Positions 36,204 through 46,105 are shown, numbered from the stretch's first letter. The stretch: 64,000 bases of DNA from JASSUD01 sp031963445 (GCA_031963445.1 JASSUH010000001.1:496001-560000), one strand, 5' to 3'. Made by a program: numbers and translations. The notes: a model not told the origin generated them from the sequence alone.

Positions 36204-37823
36204 TTATGAAAAAAACTCTACTTTTATTGTACTTTGCCGTTTAAGGTAGTTATCTACGGCCAGCTTATAAAACTTACTGCGCGCTGCTTGCATTTCGTCA
36301 TTTAACTTTTCAAAACCTGGCTGTAGCGTTGGATCACCTGCCTCGAGAACAGCGTTTCTTTGTTTCTCATTTAATGAGGCCGCAGCTTGCTCAACATTAG
36401 CAAAAGAAAAATGGCACGCTTGATTTTGGCGCAACGCTAAATATTGCCGTACATTGGCTCTGGCCAATTCCTTTGCTTTTCTGATTTTTGGGGGGGAAGC
36501 ACAGAAGTCAAAAGTATTGATTCCTTCTCGATTAATCGCAATGACATTAGGTCCGGCATCGTGAAGTTTGCGTCTATCTTGCGCCGCTGTTTTTTTATAA
36601 GTCGGACTATTGAGTAGCCATTGCGTAAATCCTTCAAAAGCCAAGCGGCCAGCTGATACATCAGATTTATCATGCAGCACATGATTATGTGCTTTCTGCG
36701 CGCGGCCATGCATTAGGTTAAGTACCATCGTTTCAGCATGCTGACGGCTATTTTCTAGAGAGGGGCTATGCTCATCATAGGGCTCATAAAAAACCTCTAC
36801 GGGGTTGCGACTGGTCATCCCGCCATCTTGATAGCGTTGCTCTTTGTACGAAATGTCTTTAATACATGAAGGTATGGTGATAGAAGCACGCACAGCCAGA
36901 ACAATTGGCATATCTGGCGTATTGATTTCGTTAAATACCTGCTTTTCAAAGGTTAGCGGAACCGAGCCGTCTTTGTTTACCGCTTCCACAACGCGGGACG
37001 CGACAATGTTTAGCTTTTTGAAAATAGTCGGCTCAATTTGATGCAACAAAGCAATGTCACTGAAAGTGAGCATGTTTTTTTCTCTTGAGGCCAAGCTTTT
37101 TTCATCCCACTCGTTATTTTTCAAGCAAATGAGTCGATACCATCTTTTCTCATTTTCCTCTTCACTTTGCGGACCTAATCTGTACGTTAAATACTGACTT
37201 TCTACTTTTTGCCAAAGCTCTGGTTTTTGCAAATGGTTGGCGACTCGCTCTGTACTTAACTTATCTAGCGTTTGTACGATTTCCTCACCACTTCTCTGCC
37301 AATTTTTCGCTAAAAACTTAAATACCAGCATACGAGTCAATGCCTTACCTATGCTCGAGGTCGTGGTATAAATTCTTTCGGGTAACATCGCCACAAAAGG
37401 ATATCGGCTGCTGAAATCTTTCACCCGCTTTAACAGTTTTGGCCCAGAAATATTTTCGTTTTTTTCGGCTAACTCAGGTGGCGTTACCCCTGCAGCTAAC
37501 AAACTGCCGATTATTGCTCCACACGAGCAAGCCGAAATTTCTCGCAGATCATTAAAAAACGGTTCACCTAATTCAGCTAGCGCATCTGGCATGAGCAAGC
37601 CTGCTGCTCCTCCACTAGGTAAAACAATATTTCTAATAGTGGGGGCTGGCACTACTAATGCAATCCCTTCTTTGGTTGTGTATACCTGAGGTGCAGTCTG
37701 TAGAGAAATAGGCTGAATAGGACTTTCTTTTGGCTGCGTGCCCCCCTCTATGGATGACTTTTTAGTTGGGGTAAAAGGTCCGGCAAAGGTGGGTAGCCAA
37801 GGCAGAAAAACAGAGATCGTCAT
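36204..37823 (-). CDS. Patatin-like phospholipase, possible secreted effector
   Basis: Predicted lipid acyl hydrolase of 539 aa. The patatin core is recognisable: an oxyanion-type loop SGGAAGLL at 70-77, the nucleophile Ser100 in ACSCGAIIG (the first Gly of GxSxG is Ala), and the catalytic Asp333 in YQDGGMTSRNP, the D-G-G/A motif. A roughly 65-residue Pro/Thr-rich N-terminus precedes the catalytic domain and the C-terminal third has no recognised domain. This recalls ExoU-like effectors in size and order. It is inserted between xseA and sodB, which are adjacent in relatives. Secretion and host targeting are inference. Confidence 0.85.
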   Translation of the reverse strand: MTISVFLPWLPTFAGPFTPTKKSSIEGGTQPKESPIQPISLQTAPQVYTTKEGIALVVPAPTIRNIVLPSGGAAGLLMPDALAELGEPFFNDLREISACSCGAIIGSLLAAGVTPPELAEKNENISGPKLLKRVKDFSSRYPFVAMLPERIYTTTSSIGKALTRMLVFKFLAKNWQRSGEEIVQTLDKLSTERVANHLQKPELWQKVESQYLTYRLGPQSEEENEKRWYRLICLKNNEWDEKSLASREKNMLTFSDIALLHQIEPTIFKKLNIVASRVVEAVNKDGSVPLTFEKQVFNEINTPDMPIVLAVRASITIPSCIKDISYKEQRYQDGGMTSRNPVEVFYEPYDEHSPSLENSRQHAETMVLNLMHGRAQKAHNHVLHDKSDVSAGRLAFEGFTQWLLNSPTYKKTAAQDRRKLHDAGPNVIAINREGINTFDFCASPPKIRKAKELARANVRQYLALRQNQACHFSFANVEQAAASLNEKQRNAVLEAGDPTLQPGFEKLNDEMQAARSKFYKLAVDNYLKRQSTIKVEFFS

Positions 37824-38207
37824 AGAAATTCAGGAAATAATGGAACAAACGTTTTCACGAATGAGAAACATGCAGCAGCCAAACAGCGTTAACAGACATG
37901 CCTAAAACGCTGAACAGAGTAGAAAAATTAAGCTGACAGCTCTATGAGTTTGTTCGTAAATATCTCTATGAAAATGGTGCTTTTCGCTATGGAGACGTTG
38001 ACTGATTGGGCCGCGGTTGTATGTTTGCGAGCTTCGCGGCAAGCACTAGCTGCACTGCTAGTGCACTTTTTAATTTTTTAGTGTTTAGCGTTACGAAGGG
38101 ACTTAAACCAAGCGCTTTGTGCGCCTTCAGCCGATTTTTAATTGCGGGTAGGTATTAAGCCGCCTACAATTGCCTACTTTCTACTAGAAGAAATGCAAGA
38201 GCAGACT
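37824..38207. other. Intergenic upstream of sodB
   Basis: Divergent promoter region of the patatin-like gene and sodB. The frame of sodB is open to 38142 but not supported as coding. No repeat family copy identified. Confidence 0.4.
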
Positions 38208-38789
38208 ATGGAACATAAACTTCCCCCACTACCTTACGCAAAAGATGCATTGGTTCCGCATATGTCGGAAGAGACGCTTGAGTTTCATTACGGTAAGCAT
38301 CATCAAACTTATGTGACGAAGCTCAATGAGTTAATTGTTGGTACTGAGTTTGAGCAGCTAACGCTTGAAGAAATTATTAAAAAATCGTCAGGGCCAATTT
38401 TTAACAATGCGGCGCAGATTTGGAACCACACTTTCTTTTGGCACTCCCTTTCCCCAAATGGCGGCGGTGAGCCAGGTGGTGCGTTAGGTGAGGCGATTAA
38501 CAAGAAATGGGGCTCTTACGATAAATTTAAAGAGACCTTTGCACAAACCGCACTGACGCTTTTTGGTTCTGGCTGGACTTGGTTGGTGAAAAGATCAGAT
38601 GGCACGCTGGATTTGCTGCAAACGAGTAACGCAGCAACGCCATTAACGGGTGATACAAAACCGCTATTGACGCTTGATGTGTGGGAGCACGCTTATTACA
38701 TCGACCATCGCAATGCACGGCCAAAATTTGTTGACGCTTTTTGGAAGATTGTAAATTGGCGTTTTGCTGAAGAAAATTTCAAAGCATAG
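38208..38789 (+). CDS. sodB: Superoxide dismutase, iron type
   Basis: Dismutates superoxide in the cytoplasm. Metal ligands are in EFHYGKHHQTYV, NHTFFWHSL and DVWEHAYYIDHRN; the FNNAAQIWNHTFFW segment with Gln is the iron-type signature. ATG 38208 (MEHKLPPLPYAKDAL) gives the usual 193 aa; the open frame upstream to 38142 is unlikely to be translated. A strong terminator follows. Confidence 0.96.
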   Translation: MEHKLPPLPYAKDALVPHMSEETLEFHYGKHHQTYVTKLNELIVGTEFEQLTLEEIIKKSSGPIFNNAAQIWNHTFFWHSLSPNGGGEPGGALGEAINKKWGSYDKFKETFAQTALTLFGSGWTWLVKRSDGTLDLLQTSNAATPLTGDTKPLLTLDVWEHAYYIDHRNARPKFVDAFWKIVNWRFAEENFKA

Positions 38790-38816
38790 AAAATAAGATC
38801 TATTACGCTTAGAAGT

Positions 38817-38852
38817 CCTTACCTGCCATGTAGGCAGGTAAGGATTTTTTTT
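38817..38852 (+). terminator. Rho-independent terminator after sodB
   Basis: The 11-bp stem CCTTACCTGCC / GGCAGGTAAGG with a 5-base loop is followed by ATTTTTTTT. Confidence 0.92.
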
Positions 38853-39035
38853 GCCCGCTAAGATTGCCTGCCAAGCCTACTTAAGGCTTTTCAAGTGGCA
38901 GCGATAGATTGCACCGATTTGTTATTGTCCACGCAAAATCTAAGTACTTCACCTTATCTACATCGTTAAGATTGAACCCACAAAACAGGTTCATTCAAGG
39001 AACCTCAACAAAACGAAGAGGAGGAGAAGTGCTAT

Positions 39036-40736
39036 ATGGAGAAAATTTGGCTGAAGTCTTATCCACCTGATGTACCTGAGGAAATTGATGCATCGATTTA
39101 CCCGTCGTTAATCGATTTGTTTGAAGATAGTTTCTATAAATATACTGACCGACCCGCTTTTGCTTGTATGGGGCAAACCATAACTTATGGTGAGCTGGAT
39201 CGTCAGTCGCGTAATCTAGCTGCTTGGCTGCAAAGTAAAGGCTTGCAACCGGGCGCACGGGTAGCTGTGATGCTGCCTAATATACTGCAGCACCCGATTA
39301 CCATTGTGGGCGTTTTGCGCGCTGGCTGTGTGGCGGTGAATGTCAACCCGATGTATACCGCGCGTGAGCTTGAGCATCAGCTAAAAGATAGCGAGGCTGA
39401 GGCGATTGTGGTGTTAGAGAATTGCGCGGCGGTCTTAGAAAAAGTCATAGCTAATACATCGATTAAGCATGTGGTGGTGGCTTCAGTGGGCGATTTACTC
39501 GGCATTAAAGGGTGTTTTATCAACTTTATGCTGCATCATGTCCAGAAGACTATTTCGGCCTGGCATATTGAGAACGCTACCTTATTTAACGATGCTTTAG
39601 CGGATGGCGCACAAACTCGTTTAATTGCAGTGAAAGTGGGGCCAGATGATTTAGCTTTTCTGCAATATACGGGGGGGACGACAGGCACACCTAAAGGGGC
39701 GATGCTACTGCATCGAAATATCGTGGCTAATGTGCTGCAAACCCATCTGTGGGGTTTCCCTATTTTAAAAACTAAAACAAGAATTGAGCAGCTGACAATG
39801 TTGGCGGCACTGCCGCTTTATCATATTTTCTCGCTGACAGTTGGTGAGTTATTAGGTCTGCATTTGGGTGCGTTAACTGTTTTGGTGCCAGATCCTAGAA
39901 ATACAAAAGAATTAGTTAAAGTCTTTAAATCTTATTCAATCAACCTCTTCCCAGCCGTTAATACGCTATATAACGCTTTACTGCATACCCCTGATTTTGA
40001 AGAGCTTGATTTTTCAAACTTGATGCTTGCTCAAGCTGGTGGCATGGCTATTCAGGAAGCCGTGGCACGGCGGTGGCTCGAGGTCACAGGAATGCCCATT
40101 ATTGAAGGCTACGGACTCTCAGAAGCGTCGCCTGTTGTGACCTCTAATCCTACCAATGCAACTGAATATTCAGGAACAATAGGTTTACCCTTTCCTTCTA
40201 CCGAAGTGTCGATACGTGATGACGCAGGAAATCCTCTGCCAACGGGTCAAGCTGGGGAGATTTGTATTCGCGGCCCGCAAGTGATGGCAGGATATTGGAA
40301 GCTCCCTCAGGAGACGGCACAGGTGATGACGGAAGATGGCTTTCTGAAGTCTGGCGATATCGGCATCATGGATGAGCGGGGTTTTATTACCGTGATGGAT
40401 CGCAAGAAAGATGTGATTCTGGTATCAGGTTTTAATGTCTACCCGAAAGAAATCGAAGAAATTGTGGCCGAGCATCCCGGCGTTTTAGAGGTGGCTGCAA
40501 TTGGTATTGCTGATGATCATGCAGGTGAAGTCGTCAAATTATTTGTGGTGAAAAAAGATTCATCTTTAGCTGCAGATGAGATTCGGGGATTTTGCAAAGA
40601 GCGCCTAACTAATTATAAAAGGCCTCGATTTATCGAATTTTGCAACGAGCTGCCCAAGTCTAATGTCGGCAAAATTTTGCGCAAAGCATTGCGTGAAAAA
40701 GAAAAGCCAATAGAAAAATTACCTGCACAAATATAA
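39036..40736 (+). CDS. fadD: Long-chain fatty-acid--CoA ligase
   Basis: Activates fatty acids to acyl-CoA via an acyl-AMP intermediate. AMP-binding motif YTGGTTGTPKGAMLLHRN, then EGYGLSEASPVVTSNP, GFLKSGDIGIMDERGF, DRKKDVILVSGFNVYPKEIE and the C-terminal catalytic Lys region SNVGKILRKALR. Length 566 aa matches FadD. GAGGAGGAG lies upstream of ATG 39036. It ends at a bidirectional terminator shared with the convergent porin. Uptake of host-derived fatty acids is a plausible role. Confidence 0.95.
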   Translation: MEKIWLKSYPPDVPEEIDASIYPSLIDLFEDSFYKYTDRPAFACMGQTITYGELDRQSRNLAAWLQSKGLQPGARVAVMLPNILQHPITIVGVLRAGCVAVNVNPMYTARELEHQLKDSEAEAIVVLENCAAVLEKVIANTSIKHVVVASVGDLLGIKGCFINFMLHHVQKTISAWHIENATLFNDALADGAQTRLIAVKVGPDDLAFLQYTGGTTGTPKGAMLLHRNIVANVLQTHLWGFPILKTKTRIEQLTMLAALPLYHIFSLTVGELLGLHLGALTVLVPDPRNTKELVKVFKSYSINLFPAVNTLYNALLHTPDFEELDFSNLMLAQAGGMAIQEAVARRWLEVTGMPIIEGYGLSEASPVVTSNPTNATEYSGTIGLPFPSTEVSIRDDAGNPLPTGQAGEICIRGPQVMAGYWKLPQETAQVMTEDGFLKSGDIGIMDERGFITVMDRKKDVILVSGFNVYPKEIEEIVAEHPGVLEVAAIGIADDHAGEVVKLFVVKKDSSLAADEIRGFCKERLTNYKRPRFIEFCNELPKSNVGKILRKALREKEKPIEKLPAQI

Positions 40737-40761
40737 AAAAAGGCGCCCGAAGGCGCCTTTT
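40734..40761. terminator. Bidirectional terminator between fadD and porin gene
   Basis: Stem GGCGCC / GGCGCC with loop CGAA, flanked by an A-run on the left and TTTT on the right, so it can act in both directions. Confidence 0.92.
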
Positions 40762-40786
40762 AATACTACCTGGCTATACTAATTGC

Positions 40787-41896
40787 TTAGAAAGCAACGC
40801 GGATACCAGCACGAACTAGAGCTTGTGTGTCTTTGCTCGAAGGACCTACACCGCTGATATTGGCTACGTTACTGTCACCGGAAGCTTTTTGATATGCGCC
40901 GAGCACATACACTTCAACAGACTTGGACAAATCTTGGCTCAAGCTAACGTTAACTTGGTGAAATTTAGCCTTCTTATTTTGAATTTTGCCAGTCCAGGTG
41001 TAGTCATAGGAGACCATACCGACCAAATCTGGTGCAAAGTGGTAAGCAACATTAGCTTCAGCATTTTGAAGGGTAACGTTACCGTTAAGCTGGGGATCTT
41101 TAATGCCTTTAAACTGCGTGTTGCTGTAGTTAACGCCAGCAGTCAATGCACCGAAATCAAATGTACCGCCTGCAGCAATAATTTGCAGAGTCTTTGCGGA
41201 GGTAAGACCAGCGAACATTGGGCTCTTTTTGTCGTCAGGAACAAAGAATGACTCGCCTGGATTTTTTGCGTTTAAGTAAGCTGCACCTAAAGCGATTGGG
41301 CCATTAGCATAACCAACACCGGCGGACCAAATTTGGCCATCCGAACGTTTGCCAGCAGTACCATTGTTGCTGTACAAACCACCAAAGCTCAAGCCTTCAT
41401 AGCTGTTGCTCACATATTTGATGGAGTTGTTAACACGACGGGTGTTATTGAAGTTATCGAGATCACCTGGGTGAGCAGCGAATGAACCTTCCCAACGACC
41501 ACTTGCAGCCAATGGGCTAACGAAGTCAGCGATTGAGTCATATTGACGACCAATGGTTACAGTACCGAAGTCACCACTCAAACCAACAAAAGCTTGACGG
41601 CCAAAAATTCTATTCTCTTGCGATTGTGTGCCGTTGTTGACGTCAAAACCGCTTTCCAATGTGAAAATAGCTTTCAAACCATTACCGAGATCTTGTGCAC
41701 CACGTAGACCCCAACGGCTGCCTTGCAAGCCACCGCTTGTTAGTTTGAGTTGCGATTTGCCGCCGTCGTTTGTGGCTACGTTGTTTACGTAGTTGATACC
41801 GGTATCAATTAAACCGAACAGAGTAACGCTGCTTTCAGCTTGCGCTGCGCTAGCAAACGCGCCTAAGGCTGCGAGAGCAAGAAGCGATTTTTTCAT
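40787..41896 (-). CDS. Outer-membrane porin, Gram-negative trimeric type
   Basis: Beta-barrel general porin of the Burkholderia OpcP/Omp38 class. ATG 41896 starts a clean signal peptide (MKKSLLALAALGAFASAAQA, cleavage before ESSVTLFG). Typical strands are VTLFGLIDTGINYV, SRWGLRGAQDLGNGLKAIFTLE, RQAFVGLSGDFGTVTIGRQYDS and a C-terminal aromatic ending with Phe (RAGIRVAF) for BAM recognition. A GGAGA ribosome-binding site precedes the start. The open frame back to 41974 is not needed. Confidence 0.95.
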   Translation of the reverse strand: MKKSLLALAALGAFASAAQAESSVTLFGLIDTGINYVNNVATNDGGKSQLKLTSGGLQGSRWGLRGAQDLGNGLKAIFTLESGFDVNNGTQSQENRIFGRQAFVGLSGDFGTVTIGRQYDSIADFVSPLAASGRWEGSFAAHPGDLDNFNNTRRVNNSIKYVSNSYEGLSFGGLYSNNGTAGKRSDGQIWSAGVGYANGPIALGAAYLNAKNPGESFFVPDDKKSPMFAGLTSAKTLQIIAAGGTFDFGALTAGVNYSNTQFKGIKDPQLNGNVTLQNAEANVAYHFAPDLVGMVSYDYTWTGKIQNKKAKFHQVNVSLSQDLSKSVEVYVLGAYQKASGDSNVANISGVGPSSKDTQALVRAGIRVAF

Positions 41897-42312
41897 TGGG
41901 TAATCTCCAAGAGAATGTGGATTTAGCGTTTTTTGTTGACTAGACATTAATGCCTGCCTCGCTAATAACTTCAAGAGAGGGAGAAGTTGTCGACAAATGT
42001 AGCAAATTTGTTTCCAGGGTCAAAGAAAAAGCTTATCTTTGGCCAAGATATAAGCTAGCTTTGTTTCATTTATGCAACACAAAGGCGCAGATGGGTTGTA
42101 GATCTTGCTTAGGGTTTTCCAAGAATGTGCTCAAGCGTGAGAAAAAGCTTCGTAGTTGGTAAAAGCGTATGGCAATTGATGTTCTGTTCTGTACGCTAAT
42201 AAAATCAGAATTACTGTTAATGTTTCGCTTTTAGTGCGCTGTCTTGAGCTTGGTGCTTGAGTTAGTAGAAGTGAGAAAAACAACTGTTTTAAAAATAAAA
42301 GGAGAAGCAGTC
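41897..42312. other. Divergent intergenic region, porin and coq7
   Basis: Holds the leaders of the porin (minus) and coq7 (plus). AT-rich; no repeat family copy. Promoters are presumably here but no pair was confidently assigned. Confidence 0.4.
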
Positions 42313-42948
42313 ATGGCACTTGATCGCTGGATTAGCGAATTTGACAGTGGTTTGCGTGCATTGACCGGGGTGATGCAAGCCACACGGCCAGTGCCGCAGC
42401 CGCCTCGTAGCACCACCGGCACACCACCTCCTTTATCATCACAAGAAAAGGCAGATGCAGCAGCGCTGATGCGTGTGAATCATGTAGGCGAAGTCTGCGC
42501 ACAGGCGCTCTACCAAGCCCAAAAGCTGGCGAGCCGTTCAGTGCAAGCTAAATCAATGTTTGAGCACGCAGCGCGCGAAGAGCAAGATCACCTGAGTTGG
42601 ACTGCTGCGCGTATCGAAGAATTAGGTGGGCGTCTGAGTTTGCTTAACCCAGTATGGTATGCAGGTGCTTTTTTGATTGGCTTTACGGCCGGCAAAATGA
42701 GCGATCGTATTAGCCTTGGTTTTATGGCGGAGACTGAGCGTCAGGTTGAACAACATCTAAATACTCACCTTGAACGATTGCCCCAAGCGGATGCAGCCTC
42801 GCGCGCCATTGTTGCGCAAATGCGTGACGACGAAGTTGCCCATGCACAAGCTGCGCGGCAGGCAGGCGGGGTAGAGTTACCGCTGCTAGCACGTCGCTTA
42901 ATGCGAGCAGCCGCGCGAGTGATGACCAGCACGGCTTATTATATTTAG
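42313..42948 (+). CDS. coq7: Demethoxyubiquinone hydroxylase Coq7
   Basis: Di-iron monooxygenase performing the penultimate step of ubiquinone synthesis. Ligand motifs are MRVNHVGEVCAQALYQAQ, HAAREEQDHLSWTAARIEEL, AETERQVEQHL and MRDDEVAHAQAA. ATG 42313 (MALDRWISEFDSGL) follows AAAGGAGAAGCAG and gives 211 aa; the upstream open frame to 42244 is not needed. Confidence 0.96.
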   Translation: MALDRWISEFDSGLRALTGVMQATRPVPQPPRSTTGTPPPLSSQEKADAAALMRVNHVGEVCAQALYQAQKLASRSVQAKSMFEHAAREEQDHLSWTAARIEELGGRLSLLNPVWYAGAFLIGFTAGKMSDRISLGFMAETERQVEQHLNTHLERLPQADAASRAIVAQMRDDEVAHAQAARQAGGVELPLLARRLMRAAARVMTSTAYYI

Positions 42949-43003
42949 CAAACGTTTGAGTATCGCCGTGTACTTAGTTTGAGGCTACGAATCTCGACAA
43001 ATC

Positions 43004-43125
43004 GTAGGTTGGGGTGACGCAGGAACCCCAACATGGCCTACCAAACACCTTTCAGCACCTGTTCATAATTTCTAGAACGCATCCTTAAGGCCGTCATGTT
43101 GGGGTTCCTGCGTCACCCCAACCTA
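43004..43125. repeat. Split family B palindrome
   Basis: TAGGTTGGGGTGACGCAGGA at 43004 and its complement TCCTGCGTCACCCCAACCTA ending at 43125 form two arms separated by a loop of about 60 bp containing CACCTGTTCATAATTTCTAG. The right end lies next to the yggX stop codon. Convergent genes coq7 and yggX flank it, so it could terminate both. Confidence 0.88.
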
Positions 43126-43135
43126 TAATTCTTAG

Positions 43136-43441
43136 TTATTCCTGAGTAGGCGCTACATAGCCAGAAGCTACATCCGCACCTTCACCAAAAAGAAACTTCT
43201 CTGCTTGCTTCATTAAATATTGTCGTGCGCGAGCGTCGGCCATGCTGAGGCGATATTCATTAACCAGCATAGTTTGATGTTTAATCCAGCCCTGCCAAGC
43301 TTCTTTTGAAATTTGATTATAGATACGCTGCCCAAGCTCACCTGGTAGCGGTGGAAAATCAAAGCCTTCTGCCTCTTTACCAAGTTTGACGCAGTGTACG
43401 GTGCGCACTTTTGGCGCTTGCTCGTCGTTAGATGTTGTCAT
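43136..43441 (-). CDS. yggX: Fe(2+)-trafficking/oxidative damage protection protein YggX
   Basis: Small protein linked to iron-sulfur protection under oxidative stress. The core runs VHCVKLGKEAEGFDFPPLPG, ELGQRIYNQISKEAWQGW and KHQTMLVNEYRLSMADARAR to FFGEGAD-like FLFGEGADVASGYV. The 101 aa include about 11 extra N-terminal residues compared with the usual 90-91. Downstream of argA on the same strand, as in relatives. Confidence 0.95.
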   Translation of the reverse strand: MTTSNDEQAPKVRTVHCVKLGKEAEGFDFPPLPGELGQRIYNQISKEAWQGWIKHQTMLVNEYRLSMADARARQYLMKQAEKFLFGEGADVASGYVAPTQE

Positions 43442-43496
43442 AACAGTAGAAACCTAGAATTCGTATTAAAAAATTTTGCTGATAACTTAACAAGTT

Positions 43497-44828
43497 CTAA
43501 AGTTGCTTCAATAGAATTAATGACTTTCGCTGCCAATTATAAAGACGGCGTCGGTCTTCTGGCAGATCATCAAAGGTGCCTTTTTTGAAGCCACGTTTTA
43601 AAAACCAATGCGCTGTACGGGTGGTCAATACAAACAAACGTTTTAGCCCAAGCGCGCGAGCACGTTGCTCGATGCGCATGAGCAAGCGCTCACCATCGCC
43701 TGCGCCTTGTGCTTCTGGGGCTACTGTTAAGCAGCTCATTTCGCCCAATTTTTCTGATGGATAGGGGTAAAGCGCAGCGCAGCCAAATAAAACACTATCG
43801 TGTTCCAGTACTGAAAAATGTCCGATCTCACGCTCGATTTGATGGCGATCACGGCGTACCAGCGTGCCATCCAATTCCAGGGGTTCGATTAACTGCAAAA
43901 TACTTCCTACATCATCAGCATTAGCTTCACGCAGGCTTTCCAGGTTTTGATAAGAAATCATCGTACCAATGCCGTCATGCAGGAAAAGCTCAAGCAAAAT
44001 TCCCCCATCTAAAGCAAAAGGCAGAATATGCGCGCGCCGTACTCCGCGGCGGCAAGCACGAATGGCATGTTTTAGATAAAAATTCTCATTAGACGCTAAC
44101 GTGCCGGCTTCATGCAGTTTGTAAGCCTCCTCTAACGATAATTCGCCACGTAATTCGCCGTCCTCAACAATGCCAGGTATTTCAGTAATAAAAACTAATT
44201 TGTCTGCTTGCAATGCAACGGCGGCGGCTGCTGCCACATCTTCCATTGAGAGGTTGAAGGCCTCGCCAGTGGGTGAGAACCCAAGCGGTGATAAAAGCAC
44301 TAATTTACGTTGTGCGAGCGAATGGCGAATAGACTCCGCATCGATTTTGCGTACGACGCCGGTATGCATAAAATCGATCCCATCGATAATGCCTACCGGG
44401 TGTGCCGTGACAAAATTGCCTGACACAATGCTAATGCGCGCATGCGCCATCGGTGTATTAGGTAGCCCTTGGCTTACCGCTGCTTCAATATCAAGCCGTA
44501 CTTCGCCGGCTGCCTCTTTGGCCGATTCAAGCGCGGGGGCATCGGTAATGCGTAGGTCGTGCGCAAATAAAGACTCAACTTGACGCAACCTTAATTGCTC
44601 TTCAATTTGAGGGCGAGAGCCATGCACGAGCACAATCTGCATACCCATCGCATGCAGCAATGCAACGTCTTGCACTAGGGTATTGAGCAGCCCCGCTTGG
44701 ACTAATTCTCCGCCAAAGGCAACCACAAAAGTTTTATGGCGAAAGGCGTGAATATAAGGTGCAACACAGCGTAGCCAGTCGACGAACTGAGCCTGTTCGG
44801 CCGCTTCTGGGTCGGCTTCTTCATGCAT
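43497..44828 (-). CDS. argA: N-acetylglutamate synthase ArgA
   Basis: First step of arginine biosynthesis. An N-terminal amino-acid-kinase-like domain (YIHAFRHKTFVVAFGGELV, LVHGSRPQIEEQL, KLVLLSPLGFSPTGEAFNLS) occupies about 1-290; a GNAT acetyltransferase domain follows (LTVAPEAQGAGDGERLLMRIE, FVLTTRTAHWFLKRGF). The 443-aa length matches classical ArgA. Feedback by arginine is expected from the family. Confidence 0.96.
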   Translation of the reverse strand: MHEEADPEAAEQAQFVDWLRCVAPYIHAFRHKTFVVAFGGELVQAGLLNTLVQDVALLHAMGMQIVLVHGSRPQIEEQLRLRQVESLFAHDLRITDAPALESAKEAAGEVRLDIEAAVSQGLPNTPMAHARISIVSGNFVTAHPVGIIDGIDFMHTGVVRKIDAESIRHSLAQRKLVLLSPLGFSPTGEAFNLSMEDVAAAAAVALQADKLVFITEIPGIVEDGELRGELSLEEAYKLHEAGTLASNENFYLKHAIRACRRGVRRAHILPFALDGGILLELFLHDGIGTMISYQNLESLREANADDVGSILQLIEPLELDGTLVRRDRHQIEREIGHFSVLEHDSVLFGCAALYPYPSEKLGEMSCLTVAPEAQGAGDGERLLMRIEQRARALGLKRLFVLTTRTAHWFLKRGFKKGTFDDLPEDRRRLYNWQRKSLILLKQL

Positions 44829-44893
44829 ATTTAATCCTTATTTTTACCCAATGTGGTTCAGATAGAAGATAGGAGGGAGCGTTGCCCCCGTGC

Positions 44894-45937
44894 TCAGCGC
44901 TGAGCACGAGCGTACTGAGCCAGCGCTTGCGCACATTCATGCACGAGTGCTGGGCCACGGTAAATGAGTCCGGTATATATCTGCACTAACGAAGCGCCAG
45001 CTTCTAGCTTGGCACGCGCGTCAGCACCTGAGAAGATGCCGCCGACACCGATAATTGGAATCGTGTTACCTAACTCCTGATGAAACTTACGAATCACGGC
45101 ATTGGACGCCTCGAGCAGAGGTTTGCCTGATAAACCACCCGTTTGCTCTGCGTGTTCAAGGCCAGCTACTGCAGTACGTGAGAGCGTCGTATTGGTCGCA
45201 ATTAAGCCATCAATACGATGGCGCAGTAGCGCAGCTGAGATAGATTGGATTTCAGCATCGCTTAAATCAGGCGCAATCTTTATCGCAATAGGCACATGCT
45301 TGCCGTGTAGATCAGCGAGCCGCTCGCGTTTATCGTGCAGTGCAGCAAGCAGTGCATCAAGTGCGTCAGCTTGTTGTAATTGACGCAAGTTTTGTGTGTT
45401 GGGTGAAGAAATATTCACCGTCACATAGCTTGCGAATGGATAGACGCGCTCAAGGCAATACAAATAATCTTGTGCCGCTTTGTCGATCGGCGTATCGGCA
45501 TTTTTGCCAAGATTAATGCCCAGAATTCCTTTATAGCGAGCCGCTTGCACATTGCGCACAAGCGCATCAACACCGCCATTATTAAACCCCAAGCGGTTAA
45601 TGAGTGCATTCGCAGCCGGCAAGCGAAACAGGCGCGGACGTGGGTTACCTGGCTGAGGGCGAGGCGTCACCGTACCAACCTCAATAAAGCCGAAACCGAA
45701 GCTCGCCAGCGCATCAATACATACGCCATCTTTATCAAGACCAGCCGCCAGACCCACCGGGTTATCAAAGCGTAGCCCCATCACTGTGCGGGGTGCCTGC
45801 ACGAGAGCAGGATGGAATAATTTGCCCATCCCCAGCCGATTGGTTAGGCGTAAAACCGCGAGAGACAAATGGTGCGCTTGCTCCGCATCCATGCGAAATA
45901 AGCGTGAGCGTATAAACGAATAAAAAGAATTCAACAC
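44894..45937 (-). CDS. pyrD: Dihydroorotate dehydrogenase, quinone-dependent (class 2)
   Basis: Membrane-associated FMN enzyme that oxidises dihydroorotate with ubiquinone in pyrimidine synthesis. An N-terminal amphipathic helix SFYSFIRSRLFRMDAEQAH precedes FDNPVGLAAGLDKDG, EVGTVTPRPQPGNPRPRLFR, the catalytic Ser region VTVNISSPNTQNLRQLQ, and the FMN segments TNTTLSR and IPIIGVGGIFSG. Length 347 aa is standard. Downstream of bpt and aat. Confidence 0.97.
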   Translation of the reverse strand: MLNSFYSFIRSRLFRMDAEQAHHLSLAVLRLTNRLGMGKLFHPALVQAPRTVMGLRFDNPVGLAAGLDKDGVCIDALASFGFGFIEVGTVTPRPQPGNPRPRLFRLPAANALINRLGFNNGGVDALVRNVQAARYKGILGINLGKNADTPIDKAAQDYLYCLERVYPFASYVTVNISSPNTQNLRQLQQADALDALLAALHDKRERLADLHGKHVPIAIKIAPDLSDAEIQSISAALLRHRIDGLIATNTTLSRTAVAGLEHAEQTGGLSGKPLLEASNAVIRKFHQELGNTIPIIGVGGIFSGADARAKLEAGASLVQIYTGLIYRGPALVHECAQALAQYARAQR

Positions 45938-46105
45938 AATAATTTTTCAGCCGAAAGAAAATGGTTTGCGTAGAAAAGAGCGAAGTATATAAGCAATTAA
46001 CACGCTCTTGGAGCGCGGGAGATTTTGTATAAGGTGGCTTTTGATACCAAACTTTGTCACTAGAACGCATTTCATCAATGCCTAGTCGCACGCTATGAGA
46101 CGAGA

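Noticed and set aside
45765..46091. 108-aa minus-strand ORF overlapping pyrD start
   Set aside because: It overlaps well-supported pyrD in another frame and has no recognisable protein character.
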